Assembly (NCBI GenBank): GCA_026018925.1
Contig: JAKSZU010000006.1
Location: forward strand, 130,923,592 to 130,987,591
DNA length: 64,000 nt
Direction of reading: 5' to 3'
DNA from: Tupaia tana
Lineage: Eukaryota; Chordata; Mammalia; Scandentia; Tupaiidae
The notes beneath the pieces are model-generated. The model did no database searches and was not told where the DNA came from. It saw nothing but the letters and a program-made list of their open reading frames with translations. The translations under genes and the position numbers were made by a program. Each line of letters starts with the position of its first letter. Position 1 is the stretch's first letter. Of this stretch, positions 51,563-62,120 are shown piece after piece.

Positions 51563-51690
51563 GGCCAAGTGTTATCTTACGAAGAAGGGGCAACGTGTTT
51601 GTGCCAATGCTGGCTCAAGTCTGGGATTGCATGACGAACCTGGAGCTAGACATACTCACCAAGAATCTAGGAACAGTGAAACTTGCTTGA
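51563..51690 (+). pseudogene. chemokine-like last-exon relic (CC family)
   Basis: From about 51570 the plus strand reads VILRRRGNVFV, then QVWDCMTNLELDILTKNLG, TVKLA and a stop at 51688-51690. CC chemokine last exons read VIFxTKRxxxVCxxPxxxWVQ followed by an acidic-aliphatic tail. The CCL16 tail (PTRNLSTVKI) is especially similar to LTKNLGTVK. The conserved Cys after the basic stretch is Phe here, and there is no matching upstream exon nearby. It could be a gene fragment copied from a chemokine cluster, or a coincidence of about 40 codons. Confidence 0.35.
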
Positions 51691-51974
51691 GGAGAAGCAA
51701 CACACGTTAGAGGCCACCCATCTCCAAAATTCTTGCCTAAACACCTCCTAGGACTTTCTTGGCCTGGATTTTTTTTTTAAAGCACCAATTGTTTTTCTAT
51801 TCCAGTTTTGCAGCAATGCATCTCATAAAGAGCATCTAATTTTTAGAAGGTGTTAAGGTCATGGAATACAAAGAGGCTGGAAAATTATAGAATTAAAGAA
51901 GGGATAAAGAGACATAACAACTAAACAAAAGGCATGTTCTAGATTGAATCCTTGGCTTAAGCAAATGGCATTAG
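51691..51974. other. unique-looking sequence
   Basis: Nothing recognised. Confidence 0.45.
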
Positions 51975-52155
51975 GGAACCAGCAGATGGTGTGATGGTTA
52001 AGGGCAGTGGACATGGCTGACAGCAGTTCTAGGCTCAGACCTGGTAGTTTGCTTTCTTCCCCCCACCGCCTGCCGCTCTGTCCTTCTAAATGAATGAATG
52101 AATGAATAAATAAATAAATAATGTTAAATAAAATAATTCTTAATTAAAAAAAAGA
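51975..52155 (+). mobile_element. type B SINE
   Basis: Target duplication AAATGGCATTAG (51964-51975) and AAATGACATTAG (about 52156-52167). CCCCCCACCGCCTGCCGC replaces most of the CT stretch; (AATG)n and (AAAT)n tail. Confidence 0.88.
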
Positions 52156-52261
52156 AAATGACATTAGTATGCAATTGGCAAAATATAACGGTCTATTTAA
52201 TTGTTTAATAATATTGTATTTCTATTAATGTTCTGATTTTTTGTTGTGTGCGTGTGGTAAT

Positions 52262-52492
52262 CCACTAGAGGGCATGTGCACTCACCAGAGAGAGAGAAAG
52301 AGAGACAGAGAGAGGGAGAAAGCACTGCCTCATGGGGGGTGGTCATGCCATAATCCCTTCTCCTTTATCTTTACCTTCTTCTAAGATCTTGGGCAGGCAC
52401 GCACATGTTCCCAGCATGTTTTTCAAGCCTCCAGATCCAGGATTCCAACCACAAGGGATCCACCTTAACCACCACACTACCAGCTGCTCTCT
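52262..52492 (-). mobile_element. type A SINE
   Basis: Head partly lost (ACCACAAGGGATCCACC). Body TCTAAGATCTTGGGCAGGC. Confidence 0.8.
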
Positions 52493-52497
52493 GATTT

Positions 52498-52748
52498 TTC
52501 TTTTTAAGTTTATTTCTCATGAGAGAAAAAAAGGGAGAGAGAGAGAGAGAAAGCAACCCCTCCCAATGGAACATGGTCATACTGCAGTCCCTTCCTCCAC
52601 TTCTCTGTCCCATCAGGATTTGGGGCAGGTGTACCATGTACCTGGGATAATTCTCAAGCCCCCAGGGCTAGGACTTGAACCACGTCAGCCAGGTGGAATT
52701 CAGCTTTCTATGCACAGAGCTTTACCTCTGCACTATGCGGCTGGACCT
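52498..52748 (-). mobile_element. type A'/D SINE with C-type terminus
   Basis: The left end TTATTTCTCATGAGAGAAA is the type C terminus, the middle is A'-like (CCCAATGGAACATGGTCATAC), and the head end CTGCACTATGCGGCTGGACC is D-like. It may be a mosaic. Confidence 0.55.
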
Positions 52749-53429
52749 CATTATTTCATTTTTAAAGATTAGAGATCTTTGTTTCATGTGACTAAAGCAA
52801 AATGTTTCGTTAAGGACAGGGTAAATAATGGCTCCTCCCGAAAGCATTAACCCACAGTAGCTCTAATATTGACATATGATTTCGGTTTATGTGGAAATGC
52901 ACTCTGTTTTAGGACTGCCTCCTTAGTTTCATTCATTGCCTATCAAAAGGGTGTGTCTTGTGCGTTTGTATCCTTAGGAACCCTCATGGTTGCTAGGTGC
53001 ACCAATAACAGCCCCGAGATTCATGTTCAATTGTCCATGACGGTTAGAGGGAAAGGACAAACACATCAGTTCTGAGCTAATTAGTTTCAGTCTAATGTTC
53101 AGCCTACATATAAAACACCATATCCACCACTTCGAAGAGTCCAGAGAGATCTAGAATGGAGTCACTGCTCTCAAATAAGTTCCACGTTAGTGTATATACT
53201 TAACCTATAACAACAGATATGAAAATGAGTGGGAAATGTGATAGGAAATCAGTGACAGAAAAGAATCTCTCTATAGTGTGAGATGATTAGAAAGACTTAA
53301 AGGGAAAATGGAGTTTGAGGTAGGAAATCAGAGGTGAGAGTTGCTCAGATGAGAAGGTTAGGAAAAGCAAGTCAGAATTTAGGGTGAGGACGTCTAGGGC
53401 TACAGAGAAGAGAGTGTGGGTTTTTTATT
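52749..53429. other. unique-looking sequence
   Basis: About 680 bp, no repeat recognised. A 68-codon frame at 52869-53075 is not recognised. Confidence 0.45.
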
Positions 53430-53646
53430 TTTATTTTTTTAAGAGAGATTTTTGCTATAGGCTGTGTGTGCTTGCCAGAGAGACAGAGAGAAGAAAGTAA
53501 GAAATCACCCCTAGAGGGGATGGCCACACCACAAGGATTTGGGGCACACATGGATACACGCTCAGCATGAGTTTCAAGTTGCTGGGTCCAAGATTTAAAC
53601 GATGTGGGAGTCCAACACCTTAACCACTTTACCACCTGCAGACCCC
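53430..53646 (-). mobile_element. type A SINE with body deletion
   Basis: About 35 bases are missing between CCACACCACA and AGGATTTGGGGC. Confidence 0.88.
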
Positions 53647-53737
53647 TATAGTATGAGTTTTGAATATTTCAACTGACTCTGAATTATTTTCCACCTCAAC
53701 TGACACTGAATTATTTTTCTCTCATTTTCAAGTGCAG

Positions 53738-54265
53738 GTGGGCTCATGGCCTAGTGGTTAAGAGAGCTGGATCCCAAAAGGTTGACTGCCCTGGAACCAG
53801 CGGATAGAATAATGGTTACATTGCTGGATTCCCACATAGGTGACCATGGTTTGAGTCTCAGACCCAGTGGCTTAAAACTCACACAGGGGCACATGGACGT
53901 GTGTGCCCAAAATCACAAGAAGAGAATGGAGAAGGGATTGCAACATGGCCATCTTCCTTGGGGGTGATTTCTCATTTTCTGTCTCAGTCTCTCCAGTGAG
54001 TACACACACCCTATAGCAAAAATGTCTATAAATTTTTTTTTTTTAAAAAAGAATCCTAGCCCTATTGGCTTGAAAAATGCTCCAGGGATGTATGTGTCTC
54101 TGCCTCAAAATTCCAACAGTTTGGAGAGGTGGAAGAGAAGGAATTGTGGCATGACAATACTTCATCTGGGGGTTCTCTCTACCTCTCTCTCTCTTTCTCT
54201 GTCTTTTTATTCTCTGGTTCCCTTTCTGTCTCTCTGGTAAGTGCATATGTCCTCTAGCAATTAAA
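53738..54265 (+). mobile_element. type A' SINE split by a type A SINE
   Basis: Head at 53738-53795 (GGGCTCATGGCCTAGTGGTT, AGCTGGATCCCAAAAGG) and remainder at 54049-54265 (AATCCTAGCCCTATTGGCTTG to TGTCCTCTAGCAATTAAAA). They fit together as one A' copy. Confidence 0.85.
53796..54048 (+). mobile_element. type A SINE nested in an A' SINE
   Basis: GAACCAGCGGATAGAATAATGG head to CACCCTATAGCAAAAATG, then T/A-rich tail. Shows directly that A is younger than A'. Confidence 0.9.
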
Positions 54266-54284
54266 AAAAAAAAAAAAAAAAAAA

Positions 54285-54556
54285 GGAGCCAGTCAGTGAT
54301 GGAGCAGTTGGGGCAACTGGATCTCACATGACCAGCTGCAAGACTAGATTCCCAACCATGTGGCTTGGAAGATGTGCCAGGCATGTGTGCATGCATGTTT
54401 AAAATCCAGAGAGGAGAATGGAGGAGAGGGGACTGAGACGTGGTCATCCCACCTGGGGGGATGGTCTCTTGCTTTTCCTATCTCTCTGTCTCTGTGGCAA
54501 ACACACACACCCTATAGCCAATTAAAAATAAAATAAAATAATGAAATAAAATACAT
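54285..54556 (+). mobile_element. type A' or A SINE
   Basis: Head GGAGCCAGTCAGTGATGG with CTGGATCTCACATGACC; body GAGAGGAGAATGGAGGAGAGG; (AAAAT)n tail. Confidence 0.85.
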
Positions 54557-54639
54557 GCAGTACTATTTTATACCTAGGTAATTTTCCTAAGAAAGTAGAC
54601 ATATGGTGTCAAAAGAAGAATTTTGTTTGCTTTTGTTTT

Positions 54640-54921
54640 GTAATTTGCCAGAGGGCACATGTACTTGCCAGGGAGTGACAGAGAAACAGAGGAAAAATGA
54701 GAAAGCACATACACACATGAGCACACACATACACACACACACACACACACGACACATGGTCACTGCAGTCCTTTCTCCGTCTCTCCCTCCTTTCAGGATT
54801 TTGGGCATGCAAGCACGTGCATCCTTTGTATTTCTCAAGCTGCTGGACCTGGGACTCAAACCACATAGTCATGTGGGATCCAGCTACCTTAACCACCATG
54901 GCATAACATGGACTGGCCCTG
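54640..54921 (-). mobile_element. type A SINE with (CA)n
   Basis: (CA)n at 54709-54751 replaces the C-rich block. Head ATGGCATAACATGGACTGGCCC. Confidence 0.85.
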
Positions 54922-55048
54922 AAAAGAATAATTTAAAGCTAAATGTGACAGAAGGTAAAAGAGAAGATAAGCTAATGTAGAGTACAAGTTTTGTCTTTTT
55001 CAGGGGGAAACTATAAGTACTAATTAATTCCTTATGTTATAATTCTGT

Positions 55049-55422
55049 GTTCTAGACTGCTCGGTCGCTGATAATAAAAAGTACCTGAGTCTGGATAATT
55101 TCAAGAAACTAAAACTTTATTCATTTTTTGGCATGAAGATCCAAAATTCAGAAGCTGCATCTGGTGAGGGTCTTCTGGCTGGTTTGGAACTTGGCAAAGG
55201 ACAAAAGTGAGCACGTCTGTGTCCCTGTGTCTCTGTCTCCTTCTTTCTCCATAGAGACCCACCAGGAGTCAATCACGGGCTCTCTGCCCTAAAGACCTTC
55301 ATTCTAATCTCCCAAAGGCCCCACCGTTCAATACCTTAGTCTGATTAAGTTTTCATCCTCTTAATCCTGTTACAACCAAATCTCAACACATTAACTTTGG
55401 GGGACACATTAAAACCACAGCA
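55049..55422 (-). mobile_element. MaLR-type LTR (MST/MLT1-like), antisense, fossil
   Basis: On the minus strand it begins TGCTGTGGTTTTAATGTGTC and ends near the ATTATCAGCGACCGAGCAG sequence. It belongs to the same group as 9454-10106. Solo LTR, no coding parts, placental-mammal age. Confidence 0.75.
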
Positions 55423-56287
55423 AAGAATCCAAATATATTCATTACTCCACATACTGCTGTGTTATTTGAGTGCCACGAGTTAGTTACCAGGGCAGGTAAT
55501 CCCTTTCTCTACATTAATCTTGGGAGCCATGCTGCCTATCCCTACAACTAGCCGTTGGGTAAATAAAGATTAATTTCTCCATCTCAGTAGTATTCTCTAA
55601 TTCCATATTCAGAGAAGAGGGGGTAATATATCCCCAGAGAGGACATTTAGGATTTTATTCTCTCCCAGAAGGCCCTGGGCTCCTATGCTAATAGATCTAC
55701 TTTTGCCACAGGGACCCACTTTAGATCTCCTGAATCACAGTGAGAGACTCTCCATGGAGTCATGAAAGATGTTCAGTACGCCTTCATTACAGAGCAAGGG
55801 TCTTTGCCTGGCTTACATTTGCATAAAGAATATGGCTACTCCTGTGACTCTTCACACAATAAACAATAAATTTTTCTTATAAACAGTATTTTTTAAATGT
55901 GACATGGCTACATGTAAAATACTCATACTACTGCCTTGGAACATAGTAGAGGACTCAAAATATGTCAGTTCTTTTATTTTCCTTCATTACTTACCACCAC
56001 TTCTGGTATTTGTCACAGTTCTTCTAAGACTCTTTTTGATCTCTTAAGTCTACTTCACTTGAATCCCATAGGTTACTTATCATTCAAGGGACTCAGTAAG
56101 AAGGCAAAGGATGTGTAAGTGTAAATCTAAGACTGAGGTACAAGAGCAAAAAGACTGGCTCAGGAGATTGGAAAGAAAAGTGAGGTCTCTGGGAAATCAA
56201 AGAAGCAGTTGGATTCTACCACTTGTGACAAGAAATGCAAGTTAGTGTTTACTTTTAAATATACCTGATATCAAGAGTCTTGAAATT
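55423..56287. other. unique-looking sequence
   Basis: About 865 bp without SINEs or recognised repeats. Confidence 0.5.
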
Positions 56288-56515
56288 AGGCTCAGCCACA
56301 GAGATGCAAGTGGGAACGCACCGCTGTGCAGTGGCTGAGGCCACATGGGAGCCCTGGGTTGGGTTTCCAGCACAACCTAAACAGGCTGGATACAGTGGCA
56401 TACACCTGTGGCCCTCAGGAGCTGAGAGGCTGGGGCAGGAAGAAGTGTAATGTAGCAAGATCCTGTCAAAAATCTCTCTCTTTCCCCATCCCTTCTCTCA
56501 GTCACTGAAAAAATA
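56288..56515 (+). mobile_element. type C SINE (tRNA/7SL chimera)
   Basis: Head CGCTGTGCAGTGGCTGAGG, box GGGTTGGGTTTCCAGC. Then GGCTGGATACAGTGGCATAC, ACCTGTGGCCCTCAGG and AGAGGCTGGGGCAGGAAG, an unmistakable 7SL/Alu-like block. Confidence 0.75.
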
Positions 56516-56622
56516 GTATTGAAGCTGATATTTATTGTGTGCATTTTTTTAATCCCTAAATAATTAGAAAATTTTCATATTTCAGGAATTCACTTATATT
56601 TTAAATAAATAAAGATAAGACA

Positions 56623-56789
56623 GGGGCCAGTAGGTGGCGTGATGGTTGGGGCACTGAATTGACTAGAACCTGGCCGACTATGGTTCTAGTCCCAGATTTG
56701 GCAGCTTACTTTCTCATTTTCTCTATCTCTCTCTGGTCAAATCGAAGGATAATAATAAATAAAATTAAATAAATAATTCTTTAAAATAA
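56623..56789 (+). mobile_element. type B SINE
   Basis: Target duplication AAAGATAAGACA (about 56609) and AAAGATAAAACA (about 56790). Confidence 0.92.
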
Positions 56790-57712
56790 AAGATAAAACA
56801 AAAAAGTCTACATCAGTATAATATGAAATATTTTTCTTTAAAACTAAGAGCTTGTCATTATCTTCAACATAACTACCTATTTTATCCATATTTTGTCATT
56901 CTGGCTTCACCTAACCTCATTTTCTTTCATTTCTGTTGTTCAAGTGTTTTGAGGCAAGCCCAAGACCTCATGAGACTTCATCCTACATACTTAGGATTCT
57001 ACTAATTTTTAATTGAATTATTGATTAAGCAGTTAACAGAACAGGATATTACAGGAAGTACCTAGTGAGGTTCAAAGTACAGCAATTAATCTTTTCTCAT
57101 TTAATCAAAGAGAGCAGCAGGGCTCTAGTGATATCAATTATGTTTAGAAATGGAAATTTTTTAAAAATCAGAAAACAAGGAAGTCATTTTAAGTATTCTT
57201 AAAACCATTCTGCTTTCCTTACTCTTGACATACTCTCCACTAACACTGGCTACTTTTCGGCACTCTGACCCCTCAGTGTATGCAGGATACATGTAAATCA
57301 TACTTGGTAATTCAGTAAGATTAATTGGCAGGGTTCTCGAATGTAGTTGCAAAAGAACTGTTCATTTTTATAGCAAAATTCTGGCCCTTTCATCTTGAGG
57401 GAGATCTTTCTAATCCTTTATGTTTAGCACTACCACTTATGTTAGCATTATTATAACTGTATTTATTGGTATTTGAAAATAATTGCTCATGCTTTCAGAT
57501 GAAAAAGGAAACTAAGAAATTAAATATCTAATGTTACAGAAGACATTTGTGGTGGATACTCTCATATTTCTGATGGAAGTATATACAACTTGATACATTT
57601 AAATAAAAACTAGTTTGATAATAATACATGAACACTGTATTTCAATATTTAGTATCTTAAATTCTGTCAGCCTATTAATAACTAAACAGAATCAAAACTT
57701 ATTAATGTGTTA
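56790..57712. other. unique-looking sequence
   Basis: About 920 bp, AT-rich, nothing recognised. Confidence 0.5.
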
Positions 57713-57846
57713 AGGCCAACAGGTGGCATAGTGGTTAAAGCACTGGACTCCCACATGGCTGACTGTGGTCGAGTCCTGGACCTGGTGACTTGCTGTCTCA
57801 CTTTCTGTTTCTCTCTGGTGAGCACATGTGTGCTATTGTGAAATTA

Positions 57847-57880
<34 letters not shown>

Positions 57881-58201
57881 CTAGGGAACCAGCAGTTAGC
57901 GTAATGGCTATGTCGCTGGACTTCCACGTAGTCAACTGTGGTTCGCGTCCCGGACCCGGTGGCTTAAAACTCACGCCGGGCGCGTGTGCGTGCGTGCCCA
58001 AGATCCTGAGAGGAGAATGGAGGAGAAGGGATTGCAGCGTGACCATCCCCCCTGGGGGGTGATTTCTCGCTTTCTGTCTCTATGTCTCTCTCTGTCTGTC
58101 TGGCGAGCGCACGCGCCCTATAGCGAAAACCTCTCCAAAAAAAAAAAACAAAACAAAAACAAAAACAAACAAAAAAAACTAAATAAATATTTTTAAAAAT
58201 A
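57713..58201 (+). mobile_element. composite B+A SINE inserted as one unit
   Basis: Type B (57713-57885, with (AAT)n at 57847-57878) and a CpG-rich type A (57893-58145) lie between one target duplication, CTTATTAATGTG, at about 57699-57710 and 58203-58214. Same order and spacing as 26336-26770. The A half is young (GCCGGGCGCGTGTGCGTGCG). Confidence 0.9.
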
Positions 58202-58214
58202 CCTTATTAATGTG

Positions 58215-58423
58215 GAGTGACCTTCCCTCTACCACAAGAGAGAATGCTGATTTTATTTATTTTATTCCTGCCCTCACCTCTCCCCTTTTCCTCCCAGAGG
58301 ATGTTCATCTCTCCCAGAATGTAGTTAAGGCCTTTTGAGATGCAGAATTCAAGACTGGAAAGAAATGGTGGGGGGGAACAAAAAGCTAAACTGATTTGGC
58401 TGATTAAAAAGTAACTGGTAGAT
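58215..58423. other. unique-looking sequence
   Basis: Nothing recognised. Confidence 0.4.
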
Positions 58424-58690
58424 GGGCTCATCAAGTGGTGTAGTAGTTAAGGCACTGGACGGACACATGACTGATGGCAGTTTGAGTTCTGGACCTGGCA
58501 GCTTGAAACAGGCCCGACGCATGTGCGCGCGTGCCCAAAATCCCATGGAGAATGGAGAAGGTGGGATTGCAGCATGGCCATCCCCACAGTGGATGGGTGG
58601 GTGGGGGGTGATTTCTCACTTTCTGTCTCTCCACCAAGCACACATGCCTTAGAGCAAAAATATTTTAAATAAATAAATAAATAAATAATG
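58424..58690 (+). mobile_element. type A SINE
   Basis: GGGCTCATCAAGTGGTGTAG head, GACGCATGTGCGCGCGTGCC; a GGTGGGTGGG stretch in the C/G block; AAAT tail. Confidence 0.9.
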
Positions 58691-58745
58691 GCAAGAGAGA
58701 GGGTAGAGAGAAAGAGAAAATAGTTAAGAAAAAGGGAAGAGAACG

Positions 58746-58918
58746 GGCTGGCAGGGTGGCTTGGTGATTGGGGGCACTGAATTTCCACACCAATTGCAGT
58801 TCTAGTCCCGGACCTGGCAGCTTGCTTTCTCACTTTCCCTTTCTCTCTCTCTCTGTCTCTCTGATCAGATTGAAAAATGATAACAACAAGTGAAATTAAA
58901 TAAATAAATAATTCTTAA
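58746..58918 (+). mobile_element. type B SINE
   Basis: Target duplication AAGAAAAAGGGAAG at about 58727-58740 and 58919-58932. Confidence 0.93.
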
Positions 58919-58932
58919 AAAGAAAAAGGGAA

Positions 58933-59187
58933 GTTGGTAAATTTGAAGCTCCAGAATAGTGTGGGCTTGCAAAGAATTGAATAGGAGAGAAAAAGCGATG
59001 TAGAAAGTGTTACTGGGGCATATGGATGAGATTTTATTAACAATTTTAGAAGACAGCCAAATAAACTATTAGAATTTGTTTTTAAAAATATTTTGGCTAT
59101 TCAAAATGTATTTCTTGGAGTGTGTTTCCATTTATCAACAAACATTTTTCTATGATGGAGCACATTCTTTGAAAACTTTCAAAAAAA
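58933..59187. other. unique-looking sequence
   Basis: Nothing recognised. Confidence 0.4.
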
Positions 59188-59398
59188 GCTCTCAGAGGCT
59201 GCATGCACTCTCCAGAAACAGACAGACGAAGAGAGAGAGGCAGCACCCCTAACTAGACATGATCACACTGCAATCTCTTTGGATTTTGGGCATACATGCA
59301 CATGTGCCCAGAGTGTTTTTCAAAACTCCTGGGTTCAGCTTCAAATCTCAGTTAGCCATGTGAGATCTGGTTTCCATAATCACTGGCTGTGGGGTCAT
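59188..59398 (-). mobile_element. type A SINE, old
   Basis: GCTGCATGCACTCTCCAGAAAC end and a short body lacking the TCTCCTCC part. The head is degraded. Confidence 0.7.
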
Positions 59399-59507
59399 CC
59401 CTGAATACATTTTTGATAACAGTATAAGGTTCTACCCAATGAATGTACCATTTTTCTCTACTTGGATTTATATTATTTCTGACTTTCTGCTATTTAAAAG
59501 CCACTGT

Positions 59508-59765
59508 GTGGACTGGCTTCATGGCACACAATACTTCACTGCTCAGGAAAAGTCAGAACCCACATGGTGACCATGATTTGATTCCTTGGGGCAGCCAGCG
59601 AGAAAGGCACTTGCTTGGCAACTACACAAATACCAAGATCCGGTAGACTGGAGAACTAGAGAAAGGGGATCACGGAGTGACCAAACCCTGTGTAGAGTGT
59701 TCACCTTTTTTTCTATCATTCTCCTGTGCGTGTGCATAATCTCTATCATGAATAACATAAAACAA
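59508..59765 (+). mobile_element. type D SINE
   Basis: GGCTTCATGGCACACAATAC head, GATTTGATTCCTTGGG box, then GACTGGAGAACTAGAGAAAGG and CCAAACCCTGTGTAGAGTG. Confidence 0.6.
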
Positions 59766-59768
59766 ATA

Positions 59769-59958
59769 TGTGACATGGTGGTTAAGGGCATGTGACATGG
59801 TGGTTAAGGGCACTGGACTCCCACATGGCTGACCATGGTTCAAGTCCCAGACCTGGCAGATTGCTTTCTTACTTTCCATCTCTCTCATTCTCACTCTGTC
59901 CGTCTCTGGTCAAATTAAAATAAATAAAGTTAAATAAAATAATTCTTAAAAAATAAAT
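59769..59958 (+). mobile_element. type B SINE with duplicated A box
   Basis: TGTGACATGGTGG plus TTAAGGGCA occurs twice in tandem (59769-59790 and 59791-59812). The normal GGGGCCAGCAGG start is missing. The rest of the copy is normal. Confidence 0.92.
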
Positions 59959-60086
59959 ACCACTGTGATGAATATAATATCTGTGCTCACAGAATCTTAT
60001 TGGAGATTTTTTTCACTAGGATAGATTTATAATATGGAAGCTATAAATATTTTCTATTTGCTTGTTGTTTAAATGTATCAACTTAT

Positions 60087-60363
60087 GGGGCCAGCAGGTG
60101 GTGAGGTGGTTAAGGTGCTGAACTCCAACATGGCCCACCACTGTTAAAAGTCCTGGACCCAGTGGCTTGAAAATCACACAGGGCACATATGTGCGTGTGT
60201 CCAAAATCCAGAGAGGAGAATGGAGAAGGGATTGTGGCATGGCCATTCTCCCTGGAGGGAGGGGGGATGATTTCTCACTTTTCCTCTCTTTTCTCTCTGT
60301 CTGACTCTTTTAGTCTCTTTCCAGAGACCATATGGCAAAAAAACTAAAAAAAAAAAAAAAAAA
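60087..60363 (+). mobile_element. type A SINE
   Basis: Target duplication ATCAACTTAT at 60076-60085 and 60366-60375. Poly(A) tail of about 18. Confidence 0.93.
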
Positions 60364-60442
60364 AATCAACTTATACATATATAAGAATATCCATTATATA
60401 CACCTTGATCTATATTCGGTATTTTATTTCTTAGAATCTGTT

Positions 60443-60707
60443 TTTTTGTTTTGTTTTGTTTTGTTTCAAGATTTTTCCATTGGGCATGTGTGCTCACCTG
60501 AGGGAGACAGTGAGAAACAAAGTGAGAACTCACCCCCAGGGGTAATGATCATGCCCCCAATCCCTTCTCCCCCATTCTCTTCCTGAGATTTAGGACATGC
60601 ATGCACACAACCTGGTGTGAGTTTCAAGATGCCAGATCTAGGATTCAAACCACAGTTGGCCATAAGAGAGTCCAGCGCCTTAACCACTGTGCCACCCACT
60701 GGTCCCA
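60443..60707 (-). mobile_element. type A SINE
   Basis: (TTTTG)n tail on the left; head CCACCCACTGGTCCCACC. Confidence 0.9.
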
Positions 60708-60829
60708 CCCAAAGTGTTTTTTTATGTGATTGCTTTTATATATATTTTTCTTAGATGCTTGCCAGGTCATACAATGTAAACTTTTCTATTCTCACAAGAA
60801 ACTAGTGACTATTATTTTATATTGCTTTT

Positions 60830-61109
60830 TTTTTTTTTTTCTATTTTTTCTCTCTCTAAAAGGAGAGACTTTTGCTGTAGGGCACATGCACTTGCCAGAG
60901 CAACAGAGAGACAGAAAATAAGAAATCATCACCCCCCCAGGGGGGATGGACACGCTATCAATTTCTTCTCCTCCTTTCTCCTCTTGGGATTTTAGGCATG
61001 CACACACACATGCCCAATGTGAGTTTCAAGCCACTGGGTTCCGGATGTGAACCTCATTTGACTGTGTGGGAGTCCAGCGACATAACCATTACACCATCTG
61101 CTGGTCCCC
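60830..61109 (-). mobile_element. type A SINE
   Basis: T-rich tail, GAAATCATCACCCCCCCAGG block, head CACCATCTGCTGGTCCCC. Confidence 0.9.
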
Positions 61110-61243
61110 TTAGGTTGCTTTTCATTTACCACTTAAAGGAATTTTGATAAAATTATTCCTTGTGATTTTCCAAGCTCTCTTTTCTTCCTTCCTTTCTTCT
61201 ATTCTGCTTGCCTTTCTTTGTATCATTTAAATTTTTTTGCTTT

Positions 61244-61429
61244 TTTAAAGAGTTATTGATTTACTTTCATTACTTATTACTATTATTAAATTTGACTAGA
61301 AAGAGACATAGAGAAAGAGAGAGGAAAAGTGAAAAGAAAGTGAAAAAGCAAGCCACTAGATCTGAAACTCAAACCATGGTCAGCCATGGTCAAACCAAAG
61401 CCTTAACCACCATACCATCTGCTGGCCCC
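61244..61429 (-). mobile_element. type B SINE
   Basis: AAAGTG repeated in the CT part; the head lacks the ATGTGGGAGTCC segment. Confidence 0.88.
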
Positions 61430-61483
61430 AATACCATTTTAATTTTATTTTATAGTTTTATTTACATTTCCTGTGTGCCTTTT

Positions 61484-61657
61484 TTTCTTTTTAGAATTAA
61501 TTAATTATTTAATTCCACTTGTTATTGTTATGTTTTAATTTGACCAGAGACAGAGAGAGAGAGAAAGGGAGAGCGAGAAGCATGCCACCAGGTCCAGGAC
61601 TCGAACTGCCATGTGGGAATCCAGCGCCTTTAACCACCACACCACCTGCCGCCCCCA
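61484..61657 (-). mobile_element. type B SINE
   Basis: Target duplication CCTGTGTGCCTTTT (61470-61483) and CCTGTGTACCTTTT (61658-61671). The reversed head has lost GTGGTCAGC. Confidence 0.93.
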
Positions 61658-61671
61658 CCTGTGTACCTTTT

Positions 61672-62120
61672 TATTTCCTTTCCTCTCAATTTTGGGTAAA
61701 GCTGTTGTATTTCACTTTGAAATGTATTTAAAGAAAACAAGAACAAATTCTGTCCTGGTAATGATCATCTTGAGCACTTCTGGCAATGCAAAAGGAACTC
61801 ATTAACTCACAAAGTCTCCCCATCCAATTTTGTGTATCTTATTTGTGCCTTGCAGCAATACACAAATAAGATCTAATCTGCTCTGTACAAAATGCCCTTC
61901 AAATTCTGAAGATAGTTTGTCTACATAGTCTCCTCTTTATGCTCAAGAGCCACCATGACTCTAACGTTTCTACAAGCAGCAACATTTTAGAATACTTCAT
62001 TAACCTGCTCAAGTTGCTCTGAACACACTCTTCACTCCTTCTCAGAATTCATAGCAGAATTTTAGGTTTGGTATTATATTTTAGGAATGGATTCACACAA
62101 TTGCCTAGTATTTCTCAGTT
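61672..62120. other. unique-looking sequence with a perfect hairpin
   Basis: No repeat recognised. Contains a 12-bp inverted repeat at 61836-61872. Confidence 0.5.
61836..61872. repeat. perfect 12-bp inverted repeat, 13-base loop
   Basis: ATCTTATTTGTG (61836-61847) pairs fully with CACAAATAAGAT (61861-61872). Confidence 0.9.
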
